A stretch of 64,000 nt of DNA from Epiperipatus broadwayi (lineage: Eukaryota; Onychophora; Udeonychophora; Euonychophora; Peripatidae). Positions 11,100 through 21,608 of the stretch are shown here, piece after piece. The position numbers were made by a program, and so were the translations under genes. The notes under the pieces were generated by a model. The model was not told the DNA's origin, did not search any database, and saw only the letters and a list, made by a program, of their open reading frames with translations. The DNA is taken from contig JAQFVV010000031.1 of assembly GCA_028023455.1 (NCBI GenBank), positions 7,050,926 to 7,114,925 of the forward strand. The letters run 5' to 3'. Numbering within the stretch: the first letter of the stretch is position 1; the number at the start of each line of letters is the position of its first letter.

Positions 11100-11213
11100 C
11101 ATTGGATGAGTAGGCACTAGATAGGGATTTTATGCACAAACCTTCTGGCATCCATTAATTGCTCTTGTTAGCACAAGATGACACTACTATATGGAGAGTT
11201 TTGCTTTGTTTTG

Positions 11214-12746
11214 ACTTGTTTAATAACAATTATGTGCTAGTATGAGATAGTGATCATGTGATGTTTAGTGGTTTAATACTTCTATAACTGATGAAAAAAG
11301 ATCCTCTTCTAATTGCTTATTTATTATGTATTAAAAAGGCAAGTATAATCAATATCATAAATTAAATAATGATCCTTAAGTACAAATTGAATTTTTAACC
11401 ACTCATTTTTTAATATTTTTGTGCATTCCCAATTCATTTTAAATATATAATACTATATTTAAACAAACTCCTTAATAACTAATAATTCTAGTTTTATCTT
11501 TATCTCACATTATATTATTATTCAACTGAACATTTTTAAATGCAATTTGATTTTGTATGCTAAGTTGTATCTCAGCAGTGCCATTGTCCTTATTTGGAAA
11601 CTTAATTTTTAATCAGGAAACAGTCAGAAAAGCTTCCTTTTTGTCTGTTGAAATGATTAACTACATTTAATAAATACAACACTGGAAGATTACATTGGCT
11701 TTTTAAAATTATTATATATTAATTTGCATCATTTAAATACATTATTAAATATCTGTGATGTATTAGAAATTCACAGAATTTTTAAAACAAATATGCTAAA
11801 ATCCTACCTTGGGAATAATATATAAAGGTACTGTTACTCAAGTTATACATATATCTCTATGAATGTTAATTTGAAACTCACAAATGTTATCAGTAGTTGT
11901 CATTCAATAAATATCCAAAATGAATCAGAAGAGAACATCACCTATTATAGCAGATGAACAATAATATTATGCAATATTATTAATTAAATTTAATAAAAAG
12001 ATACATAAGGAGTAATTATCTTTTTAACATATCATCCATGTTTATATGTTAATAATTATTTCATCATTCAAATTTTATTAATATATTGTTTCATGTGTTA
12101 AATATCTTATTCAGTGCTGTTCTTGTATTTAATATAAGAAATTAACAAATACCTTAATAAATGTTTATAATATACCTTGGAATGGTCTTCAATGTAAAAT
12201 ATTCTACACCAGTCTTTTTTACATAAAAATAAACTATCATTCTACAACTGAGATATAGACTTGACACAGTTGAGCATCCACAAATAAATGTTTGTAACAC
12301 TTTTTTTATAGGTATTACATATAATCAACTTCATTTTAACAACTCTTTTTTTTTAATTTAAGACTTGCAATATACAAAGTATTAAACCCATTAACTGGAA
12401 TTTATTTCAAGATGTTGGATCTGTGTCTAAGATGTCTAGAAAATAAATTTATGTTTTAACCCTCTGCTGAAAATTTTGCAAAGTTTTTTTATGCCTTTAA
12501 AATTCATGTGTATTTATTTTAAATATAAAAAATTCAAAAGATGGTAGGAAAATTGAATATGAAATTCTACATTATATCTCAACTTCCACTTTTATATATT
12601 TTGTGATCTCAAATGTTGTAAGATTGCTTTGAGAAAATATTTTTGATGCTATAAAAACTTGATTTTTTGGAAGGTTTAACATTATATTTTTATCATAATT
12701 GTAATAGCTGAAATACAGGCTTATATATACCTGCGTCTATATATGT
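11214..12746. other. AT-rich non-coding DNA
   Basis: No gene or repeat recognised. Confidence 0.45.
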
Positions 12747-12849
12747 AATAGACAGGGTATGATCACAGACTTTCACATGACCCACCACTCTCCACACTTT
12801 CTCATAACACTGATACACCTGAACACACAAATGTTGAAAAGATAAATAA

Positions 12850-12897
12850 TCACCAATATACATATTTCATGCTAAACCAGCAATCATCAGTTGGTCC
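12850..12897 (-). ncRNA. Type I hammerhead ribozyme (left arm)
   Basis: Minus-strand order: stem I ACCAA, core CUGAUGA, stem II hairpin UGCU-GGUUU-AGCA flanked by a U-U mismatch, GAAA, stem III A-U and U-A around loop AUGU, cleavage triplet AUA, stem I UUGGU. All invariant core bases are present. The U10.1/U11.1 mismatch, where G-C is usual, may lower activity. Confidence 0.7.
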
Positions 12898-13167
12898 AGA
12901 TTACCATCTCTACACATATATGCTACAAGGGCTCAGATATATATTAAGATAGCAAATCCTCCTACTTTAATGGACAGGCTTCAATCTACTCAACACTGCA
13001 ACTCTTCAAGTTGCCTTTGAGCATTTCATCATCAGATTTCCAATTGGATGGACAGTTGAAGAGTTGGAGTGTGGAGTACATTGAAGCCTGTCCATTAAAG
13101 TAGGAGGATTTGCTATATTAATATATATCTGAGCACTTGTAGCATATATGTGTGGAGATGGTAATCT

Positions 13168-13215
13168 GTACCAACTGATGATTGCTGGTTTAGCATGAAA
13201 TACATATATTGGTGA
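13168..13215 (+). ncRNA. Type I hammerhead ribozyme (right arm)
   Basis: Same architecture as the left arm: stem I ACCAA/UUGGU, core CUGAUGA, stem II UGCU-GGUUU-AGCA, GAAA, two-pair stem III with loop ACAU, triplet AUA. The core and stem I are complete. Very short, nearly self-complementary stem III is characteristic of PLE and retrozyme hammerheads, which are thought to act as dimers. Confidence 0.7.
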
Positions 13216-13318
13216 TTATTTATCTTTTCAACATATGTGTGTTCAGGTGTATCAGTGTTATGAGATGGTGTGGAGGTGGTGGGTCATGTGAAAGTCTGTA
13301 CTCATACCCTGTCTATTA

Positions 13319-15625
13319 TCATAATTGTATAATAATTATTAGAAATAAATATTATTAAATTATATTTTACAGAAATATTATATTTTTAAATATAAAAGAA
13401 TATATTGTTCTGAATATTGTTACTATAGAGATTACAGTCACAGTAAAACAGCTGCCTAGAAATGTGTCACGCAGTAAAGTATTATAATATTTAGAGATAT
13501 TGTAAAAAAATTCAATTTTTTCACCTTTGAAAGTATAAATTGATAGATTTAGTGGTTATTAAACATAATTCCTTCATATTTTTAAAACAAACATCAGACA
13601 AAGAAGATTTTATTAATTTATCAAATTTAATTGGCTCCACCTGAAGTTTGATGATATGGCAGAATATTTGTTTTGATTTAAAATCTAATTTTTAAAGAAA
13701 TTCTAAAAATTAAATGTGAATTTTAAAATTTATTTAATTTCAAAATAAATATATATATTGAATGAGGTCAAATTTATTATATTCTGATAAATAATAATGG
13801 TTTAATATTAAAATGAAAGTTGAAAGCTTAAATCTAATGAGAACAAAGAAATATGTCAGAATGCCAGCAGAATGTTAGAGGATCTTAATACTTCAATATT
13901 CTTATAAATAAATAATTATGATTATCATTTATGTGTGGTTGTTAAAGTTTTTAACTGATAAGTTAATGTTTTTATGCAATATATGCATTGAGATAAAGAT
14001 CTGTCTGAAAGATTATATACTAAGTGACAGTCTCAGATTTATTGTGAGCTTGGAAGTAGGCATTACAAGTCTAAAATATTCTGTTACCTATATATATATA
14101 TATATACAAGAAATAAATTGAATGTTGGGATGATGTAATCATTTGCAATGACAAACATTAATAGAATACTGGTTATGCTATAAACTGTCTTTTATTGACA
14201 CAACTTTGCAAAATATAAATAAATTTATCTTTTTTTTGTTTTCCCCAGATCTATTAAAGATAATCATCTGTCAAAAGATATTAATCATATGAACTTTCAT
14301 TCCAATATGCACAGTAAAAAGCTCTTTTCAATGCTATTAATTTGACTTTACAAAGTAGTGTTAATTTTCATTCATTTTAATATTCATGTAAAAAAACAAG
14401 TGGTTATCAATTTTGTAATTATCAATTAATATACTGCCACTAATATATAATCACATGGAGCATTATATATATATATATATAATTAATAATTTATAGTGCT
14501 AAATATTTATATTTAATGTTTTTACTATAATTCATTACAACTGTTTAAATATAATCCAATGGCCACCTAGTGTCAGCAAATGACAATATATTTAACTTTG
14601 TCCTTCTTCATATATATATATATATCTGACATACAAAAGAGGATGAAGATAAACATTAAAAGTGCATTATATATATATAGTTTATAGTGTTTCTGTATTT
14701 GTATGGTTCATTCTTATTACTATTATAACATTAATAATACTTTTATCTAGTGCTATATGGATAGTGTAATGTATTCGGTAGTTATTTCCGATAACACTAA
14801 AAATATAAAATAGATAGATGTTATTTGATATATAAGATTTAATTATTAATTATTTTATTTCATATAAAATTTAGGATAAAATTAAAAAAAAAACAATCGA
14901 GATTATGAATAGTTAATTTAGTATTATTTATTTTTGATTTACATGTGTCATTAATTTTTTTAATATAAATGAAAATTTTACCGTTTGGCACTTCAAATGA
15001 AATTAGGAAGTTTTAGAATTTCAATGGTCTCTGTTTTAGACACACTTCATCAGAAAACAATCGATGGCAGCATTAACATTCTAAAAATAGACAACTACTT
15101 TAACTTTAAACATGAAAATTTTTGTTTTAATATATATTATAAATGCAATAAAAATTAGAATATTTAAAACAGAACTTTTAGAATTAAATTTTAAAGACGC
15201 ATGTTAAAATAGCCTTAATTTTTTGCCAAGTTCAAATTTACATGTTTTCACATAATAATCATTGCATAATAATAGCGATTTTTTATAAAATTAATATCTA
15301 GCTTCTGACCTTTATAACGCCAATACTGTTAGAGTACTGACTCATTATACCTTTTGAATAGGCAATTAACTTTTTACTTTGTTAATTCTCTCCTGCAAAT
15401 TATTTTGTATTCTTCATATCTGGGAGTATGTCATGTTTCTATTTCATGTTCCAGACATATGGAAATGTGTGTGAGGTTTTTTTCAGCGCTATTGCAGATG
15501 TGTCATAGAGTTTTAAATTATATGCTGTAATATTATCTTTATATTTTAACCATGTGCGCGCACACACACATGCATATATATATATATAATGTTTTCATAG
15601 ATATCTGATGTAAATGAAGTACTTT
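13319..15625. other. AT-rich non-coding DNA with short microsatellites
   Basis: TA tracts near 14091-14106, 14464-14481, 14612-14626 and 15573-15589 and a CG/CA/TA compound tract near 15556. The open frame 13918-14121 ends in a TA tract and has no recognisable domain. Nothing else seen. Confidence 0.45.
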
Positions 15626-17529
15626 TTGGGTTAAACAGTGTATTATTTTTGATTACTTATCAGTGCTTAAATGAATTAGCATCTAACATTGTCATGCATA
15701 ATTTTTATAAAAAAAACTGTTAGCTCTCAAATAGCAATGCAATTCAATGTGAGGTAAAAATGACTTTGAGTATGAAGTAGTTGACCATTCAGAATATGTG
15801 GATTAAACAAAATGTTTTTTTTTTTTTTGTTTCACTATTAATTAATTTGAAGTTTATGTTAAAAGGCAAAAATTAAATAAGTGTTCTCCACAAAGTTAGA
15901 ATACATTATGCTTAACCAGCTTTGTTGGTATTTTTAATACACCTGCTTCTCATTTTATGCGATAGATAGGTTCCTCAGAAAACACACGCAAACGAAATCG
16001 CGCAAAAATAGACGTAACTTACATTGAAAAAGGGGGGATGTGGTCTGTGATTTTTCAAAATTCGCATAAAAGCAAAGCACCAACATAAAATTACTTTAAA
16101 ATTCACGCAAAAAAAAAAAATAAGGAAATAAAATATGACTAATAAAAAATTTCAAATTTGAAAAAAATTGATACAAGACAAACTTTTTTTAACTATAATA
16201 TTTAATTTTATTCAAAATAATATATTTTTATGCGTAATTTACAGTACAGTAATTTACATTTTTTATACACATTTTAATTATTATCGCTCTTTGCCCCAAA
16301 ACACATTTGTTTGCAAACTAGTAAAAAATCAGATTCTCATGTGATGTGATGTTATGTATTTGGCTTCTCCTTAAACGAAGTCAAGAATATCTCAGCAATT
16401 ATTCTCACAAGAGGAAATACAAATATCGCCAAGTTCACTCTCATATTATGTTAATGGTTTTCTGTTGACGACGACGATGTTGATTTTATTAATTTTTTAT
16501 GAACTTAGACTTATGATAATAAAAAGACATTTATTCACCACTGCTGGGAAAAATTTAATGAAAACTAACAACTAAAAATTAAATTCTTATTTTTGTCTTT
16601 AATTTTCAATTCCGTTTAAAAATCAAATTTTGTTTTATATCACATTAATTTCAAGCTGCCTGTAAGTAATTTTTAAATTGTTAATTACAATTAAAAATCA
16701 GATTTTAATTTTTAATTGTGCCCACTGCTATTACTGACCTTTTAAAAATAAACTTGTGGACACTAAATGATTAATAATTGATTACATTTTTTTTAAAAAA
16801 GCAAAAACAGAATGTGATTTAAAATGCAAAATTAACACGCACAATGTTTGAACAAATTTACATTATAATCTTGTAAAATTTAATGTGTGTATACCTAAAA
16901 TGTGGAAATCATGATTTTAATTTCATTATTGCAAAAAATCTTACTATTATAAAGCACTGAAAATATTGAAATTACTAAGATGAAAGTAGAATTCCAATAA
17001 TGTGCTATTATTTTCAAAATAATGTAAGTGTGCAAAATTTATTATTTAAAATAATAGCGCATTCTCGGAGGTCGACTTCCAGTGAAACATGAATTGTGTA
17101 ACTTCAAAATCATGTTAAATAAGTCCATGTAAATAGAGACCCAGGTGTATTTCAATAGTACTATGAGAGAGTCTATTGAAATATTAAAAAGACCAACTGG
17201 TTTAAATAAAACTGATGAAGCATAATGTGTTCTAGCTGTTTAAAATCCACTTATTATATATCTTTCTTTTAATATAAACTTGAAATCAATTAATGGTGAA
17301 ACTAAAAAATAAACATTTTGTTTATCTACATATTCTGAATGCCCCAACTGTTTCACACTTAATCTCATTTTTAACTCACACTGAATTGCATTAACATTTA
17401 GGATCTAATGTTTTTTTCTTCAAAAACTTAACTTTGACAATGGCAGATAATATTTTATTGACAATGGCAGATACTATTTTATTGAAACATTAGGAAATAG
17501 TCAGAAATAATACACAGTTTAACCCAAAA

Positions 17530-17537
<8 letters not shown>
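15626..17537. mobile_element. Element with long imperfect terminal inverted repeats
   Basis: 15626-15860 matches the reverse complement of 17272-17537. Shared blocks are TTGGGTTAAAC at the outer ends, GTGTATTATTT, GCAATTCA-TGTGAG, CATTCAGAATATGT and AAACAAAATGTTT. The 1.4-kb interior has no transposase-like ORF. This could be a non-autonomous TIR DNA transposon or a foldback element. The right arm has an internal duplication of TTGACAATGGCAGATA. An unusual CG-containing stretch at 15948-16100 may be a nested repeat. Confidence 0.55.

Positions 17538-17584
<47 letters not shown>
17534..17584. repeat. (TA)n microsatellite
   Basis: Pure TA tract directly after the right inverted repeat. Confidence 0.9.
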
Positions 17585-17588
<4 letters not shown>

Positions 17589-18272
17589 TAAATATTATAA
17601 TCAGATAAGAGAAAGTTTTATATAATTTAGCTTAATTATTTGAAATTTTTATAAGATTTTTGTTCACCTACATAAAAGTAAAGTAGCTTTTAAATAGAAG
17701 AATTCAACTGCAAAAATATGTCTATTTGTTCTTAGTAAAAGAAAAGTGAATATTGTGTTTATCATTGCTTATTTCATTTATTTAAGAATTTCTGAATATT
17801 CATTTGCAACCAATATAAGATGGTTAATTAGATTGGTCTTTGTTTTACCTTCTATCTCAAAATATTTAGTTATGATTTACTAAGTAATAATGGTTGTTCA
17901 TCTGGATTAACTTTAATTTGCATACCAAAAAATATCCGTAGCTTATTTAAAAAATAAGATTAGTTGGTTTATATTTGACCCTAGGTCATAGAAAGGCAAA
18001 ATAAAACACCCATGTTTATTTACCTATAAATAAATAAATATTAAGCAGTTTTCTGTTTATTTGCATTAAATGATATTTATTTTCTCATTCCAGAAAAGTA
18101 ATACTATGTTATAATAACTGCCAATATTTTGAAGGGTTATCTATTACTTAACTGTCTTGCTAAAAATTAGTGTACATTTATCATTTTTGTTTTTATGTTG
18201 TATTTTATATATAAATATCTATATAAACTGAACATTAGTTTATTAACTTCTATTTATTTATTTATTTTACAG
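17585..18272. other. Probable intron sequence
   Basis: AT-rich, no open frame; ends in a pyrimidine-rich TTTATTTATTTATTTTACAG that reads as a 3' splice site for the following exon. Confidence 0.5.
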
Positions 18273-18428
18273 AAAGAAGACACTTTCATTGAAACTTATA
18301 AAAAATTCATGTTCAACATAACGATGCTTCTGGTTCGTGATGCCAAAGTAAATATTACAGATATAGTAAAACAAAAAATCAAGGAATATGTAGAGGATGT
18401 AATTACTTTTGCATATTCATTACTAAAG
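18273..18428 (+). CDS. Internal exon of an M13 (neprilysin/ECE-type) metallopeptidase
   Basis: The 156-bp segment is bounded by TTTTACAG before it and AAG|GTAATA after it, so both splice signals are good. It is open throughout in a single frame and is phase 0 at both ends (52 codons). The peptide contains ETYKKFMFNITMLL followed after about 15 residues by KQKIKEYVEDVITFAYSLL. This resembles the helical N-terminal M13 segment in which a Y-x-x-[FY]-M...LL stretch precedes an acidic helix before the E-x-x-LA motif. M13 enzymes are membrane or secreted zinc endopeptidases that trim peptides. The zinc-binding exons are not in this window. Codon content differs from surrounding transposon debris. 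The family call is from motif reading; an M13-like inactive homologue is equally possible. Confidence 0.55.
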
Positions 18429-18618
18429 GTAATAATATTTACTTTTAACATAAAGTAGATTTTTCTGCAAACTGTGTTTATTTATACACAAATATTTTTT
18501 ACATGTTTATTTATATGAGACAGCAAATATTGATACATAAGTTTTTTTAAGAAAAAAATTCACATGAATATATATATATATTGTAACCTCCCTCTCTTGT
18601 TCCATAAATATATATATT

Positions 18619-18670
<52 letters not shown>
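18429..18670. other. Probable intron with TA tracts
   Basis: Begins with the donor GTAATAATATT; contains TA tracts near 18570-18581, 18607-18615 and 18626-18669. The last of these cuts the 3' end of the PLE copy that follows. Confidence 0.6.
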
Positions 18671-18676
<6 letters not shown>

Positions 18677-18728
18677 TTACCCCAAATCCAAAATTCAACC
18701 AGACCAGCAAAAAATAATATTAAAACAC

Positions 18729-18772
18729 AACCAAAGGTTTCACTGCTACAATCAGACTTATCAAGTGTAAAG
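18729..18772 (-). ncRNA. Hammerhead-like motif in PLE 3' UTR, copy A
   Basis: Minus-strand order: ACAC, core UUGAUAA, stem II region GUCUGAUUGUAGCAGU, GAAA, stem III ACC-UUU-GGU, triplet GUU, GUGU. Stem I ACAC/GUGU is complete. The core has U3 and A8 in place of C3 and G8. Stem II carries one mismatch compared with the copy at 700-746. Confidence 0.45.
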
Positions 18773-18821
18773 AACTACAAAAACTACACAATATATATAA
18801 TATTAAACATTACCCACAAAT

Positions 18822-19812
18822 TCATTTACTTCTCATCCAACCATTAATATTAAAAGAACTCTTAAATAAGTTAATTGCTTCAGAATAATATATTTTCAAT
18901 AATAAAGATTCTTTAATTATTCTTTTGATTTTATGTCTCTCAAAGAAGACAACCTTAGCTCCATCAAAATTAATAGTGTGGCCTGTATCTTTTTCATGGA
19001 CATACAAAGCAGAACTAAAATATCTATTTTTAACTCTACTTTTATGAATCTTTATTCTTTCATTTAAACTCAAACTACTCTGATCTATGTAAACCTTCTT
19101 ACAAAAAAAAACAATGAATAAAATATACTACACCAGGAATAGACTTTCTATCAAAAATTTCCTTTGTATTATTTAATAAATTATTCAATGTAACACCCCT
19201 TTTCCAGGTGCTTCTCTTATTTCCAAACAATTTACTATTTCTACATACAATTTTATAAGAAAACAATTTAAATGGCAAAGACATAAATCATATTTTTCTC
19301 TATCCTTTTCATCCTTACAAATATTACTATTAAATAAAATAATTTTAACAAATTTATCACAGTAACCAACCCTCAAGTAATCTTTATAGAATTGACATTT
19401 CTGAAACAAAGCTATATCACTAGAATTATTTATCTTATTATTCCTATGACCATAATTCCTTAAAACTGCTACTTTATGAGATACAGACTGATAGCTATCA
19501 GGATTAATTATAGATCTTAATACTTTACTTTTAACAAAATGACTGCATAGTAAACAATTAGTCTCTACATTTCTAATCACCAAAAGTTTTACAAATTTTA
19601 ACTTACTAAAAGCTAACTCCCTTCTTCTAACACATATCTTATAGAAGGATCAAAACCATTAACCACATTTACAAATTCCTTCAATTTATCATTCTCAACT
19701 ACAAATAAACAATCATCAACATATCTGACAAATAACTTTACATATAAACAGTTATTTTTAATAATAATTTCCTCTTCCATATAATTAATATAAATTGAAC
19801 ATACTAAAGGAG
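18822..19812 (-). pseudogene. PLE reverse transcriptase / GIY-YIG endonuclease, disrupted
   Basis: From the 5' side on the minus strand: SPLVCSIYINYMEEE and VRYVDDCLFVVEN (RT catalytic YVDD), then HKVAVLRNYGHR and FYKDYLRVGYCDKFV (PLE RT thumb region). A frameshift follows near 19288, then MSLPFKLFSYKIV and SIPGVVYFIHC, a short interruption, then LNERIKIHKSRVKN, ALYVHEKDTGHTINF and KESLLLKIYYSEAINL. GVVY...VYID corresponds to the GIY...YIG motif, with D instead of the usual G in the second part, followed by the conserved R, H and E positions. In PLEs this protein primes reverse transcription from nicked DNA. Frameshift and stop make this copy inactive; copy B shares them. Confidence 0.75.
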
Positions 19813-19885
19813 AAATAATAATATTAATTATATGGAAGAGGAAATTATTATTAAAAGAATTGTTTATATGTAAAGTGCTCCAAAT
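19738..19885. repeat. Fold-back at the PLE 5' junction
   Basis: TTAATAATAATTTCCTCTTC with ATATAATTAAT on one side recurs as its reverse complement from about 19827 (ATTAATTATATGGAAGAGGA). The RT sequence therefore turns back on itself at the truncation point. This is typical of a template-switch or twin-priming inversion at a 5' end. The same structure is in copy B at 51285-51390. Confidence 0.75.
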
Positions 19886-20136
19886 TTATATGACTGGTGT
19901 CTCAGAAAGTATTATGATTTTATAAAATAATGAATTTTTGGACTTTTTTTTTTGTTTTGAACTCAAAGATAAAAATGTTATCAATCTTTTTGGTTTGTAT
20001 ATTTACAGATATTTACTTCATCTTTATTTAATATATTATCATCATTATTAAGAAAATAATAGCTAAATGAAGAAAAATCATATGGAGAGGGTGAAAGGAA
20101 TTTCACCTGTTAGCTAAGAGCAAATATTTTACAACC

Positions 20137-20138
<2 letters not shown>

Positions 20139-20182
<44 letters not shown>
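20139..20182. repeat. (TA)n microsatellite
   Basis: TA tract separating the PLE flank from the retrozyme array. Confidence 0.95.
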
Positions 20183-20185
<3 letters not shown>

Positions 20186-20323
20186 AAACAAAAATGCAAG
20201 TTAAAAAACTTGCTAACGCTTGTATTTATGTCCACAGATGGCGTCCTACCAAAAACACCTATCAAGCATATATTTCGTTTACATAAACGTCAGAGTAGTT
20301 AGTATTCACTATCTCTAACTATA

Positions 20324-20381
20324 ATTCCACTTTCAGATCATGATTTCAAGCTATTTGCTATCGTCAGTGAAAGACAGGAAT
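20324..20381 (-). ncRNA. Type I hammerhead ribozyme, unit 1
   Basis: Minus-strand order: outer stem I AUUCC, internal loop UGU, inner stem I CUUUCA, core CUGACGA, stem II AGC-AAAUA-GCU with a flanking U-U mismatch, GAAA, stem III A-U and U-A around loop CAUG, triplet AUC, then inner stem I UGAAAG and outer stem I GGAAU. All core bases are intact; the stem III segment AUCAUGAU is a perfect palindrome. Predicted cleavage falls opposite 20335/20336. Confidence 0.8.
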
Positions 20382-20732
20382 AAAGAAACTAGATCTAAAT
20401 ACAAACTCTGAGCGTTTATGAAACAATTTCTAATCAGCTTGCAAGCGTGAATTTTTTAGACATGTAATGTCTTCAAACTCAGCATAGCAAACCAGATAGC
20501 TATATGGGTCTGATCTCAGTTCAGCATCACCACATAGTAGAAGCCTCTGCAATCTATATCATTGCAAGAAAGACCTCAAAGGTACATTTATGATAAACAA
20601 AAATGCAAGTTAAAAAACTTGCTAACGCTTGTATTTATGTCCACAGATGGCGTCCTACCAAAAACACCTATCAAGCGTATATTTCGTTTACATAAACGTC
20701 AGAGTAGTTAGTATTCACTATCTCTAACTATA

Positions 20733-20790
20733 ATTCCACTTTCAGATCATGATTTCAAGCTATTTGCTATCGTCAGTGAAAGACAGGAAT
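20733..20790 (-). ncRNA. Type I hammerhead ribozyme, unit 2
   Basis: Identical in every paired and core position to unit 1, exactly 409 bp downstream. Confidence 0.8.
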
Positions 20791-21141
20791 AAAGAAACTA
20801 GATCTAAATACAAACTCTGAGCGTTTATGAAACAATTTCTATTCAGCTTGCAAGCGTGAATTTTTTAGACACGTAATGTCTTCAAACTCAGCATAGCAAA
20901 CCAGATAGCTATATGGGTCTGATCTCAGTTCAGCATCACCACATAGTAGAAGCCTCTGCAATCTATATCATTGCAAGAAAGACCTCAAAGGTACATTTAT
21001 GATAAACAAAAATGCAAGTTAAAAAACTTGCTAACGCTTGTATTTATGTCCACAGATGGCGTCCTACCAAAAACACCTATCAAGCGTATATTTCATTTAC
21101 ATAAACGTCAGAGTAGTTAGTATTCACTATCTCTAACTATA

Positions 21142-21199
21142 ATTCCACTTTCAGATCATGATTTCAAGCTATTTGCTATCGTCAGTGAAAGACAGGAAT
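21142..21199 (-). ncRNA. Type I hammerhead ribozyme, unit 3
   Basis: Identical to units 1 and 2 over the ribozyme; stem I, core and AUC triplet intact. Confidence 0.8.
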
Positions 21200-21550
21200 A
21201 AAGAAACTAGATCTAAATACAAACTCTGAGCGTTTATGAAACAATTTCTATTCAGCTTGCAAGCGTGAATTTTTTAGACACATAATGTCTTCAAACTCAG
21301 CATAGCAAACCAGATAGCTATATGGGTCTGATCTCAGTTCAGCATCACCACATAGTAGAAGCCTCTGCAATCTATATCATTGCAAGAAAGACCTCAAAGG
21401 TACATTTATGATAAACAAAAATGCAAGTTTTTTAACTTGCTAACGCTTGTATTTATGTCCACAGATGGCGTCCTACCAAAAACACCTATCAAGCGTATAT
21501 TTCGTTTACATAAACGTCAGAGTAGTTAGTATTCACTATCTCTAACTATA

Positions 21551-21608
21551 ATTCCACTTTCAGATCATGATTTCAAGCTATTTGCTATCGTCAGTGAAAG
21601 ACAGGAAT
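21551..21608 (-). ncRNA. Type I hammerhead ribozyme, unit 4
   Basis: Identical to units 1-3 over the ribozyme. Transcription across units 1-4 on the minus strand would release three 409-nt monomers. Confidence 0.8.

Larger units (their letters stand above)
10875..11213. mobile_element. Foldback element with hammerhead sequence in both arms
   Basis: Arms 10875-11022 and 11066-11213 are almost perfect reverse complements around a 43-bp spacer. Each arm holds a hammerhead domain at its inner end. There is no coding capacity. Unlike most others it is not bordered by (TA)n. It belongs to a separate ribozyme family from the 12.7-13.3 kb foldback. Confidence 0.75.
12747..13318. mobile_element. Foldback element with two opposed hammerhead ribozymes
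   Basis: Arms 12747-13009 and 13056-13318 are reverse complements (outer ends TAATAGACAGGGTATGA and TCATACCCTGTCTATTA) around a 46-bp spacer. Each arm encodes a complete type I hammerhead reading outward. Outside the ribozyme each arm holds TATCTTTTCAACA and AAAGTCTG, features shared with the 24.5-kb and 10.6-kb elements. No ORF. Interpreted as two retrozyme-like monomers joined head to head. Confidence 0.8.
18671..20138 (-). mobile_element. Penelope-like element, 5'-truncated copy A
   Basis: Read on the minus strand it holds the 3' part of a PLE ORF followed by a 3' UTR ending at the (TA)n at 18670. About 260 bp upstream of the element's 5' junction (19880-20138) is also shared with copy B at 50.2-51.66 kb, so the two copies are parts of one larger duplication. 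The last 40 bp of the 3' terminus seen in copy B are missing here. Confidence 0.8.

Noticed and set aside
13010-13055. Additional hammerhead in the foldback spacer (minus-strand CTGATGATGAAA)
   Set aside because: GAAA follows the core with no room for stem II.
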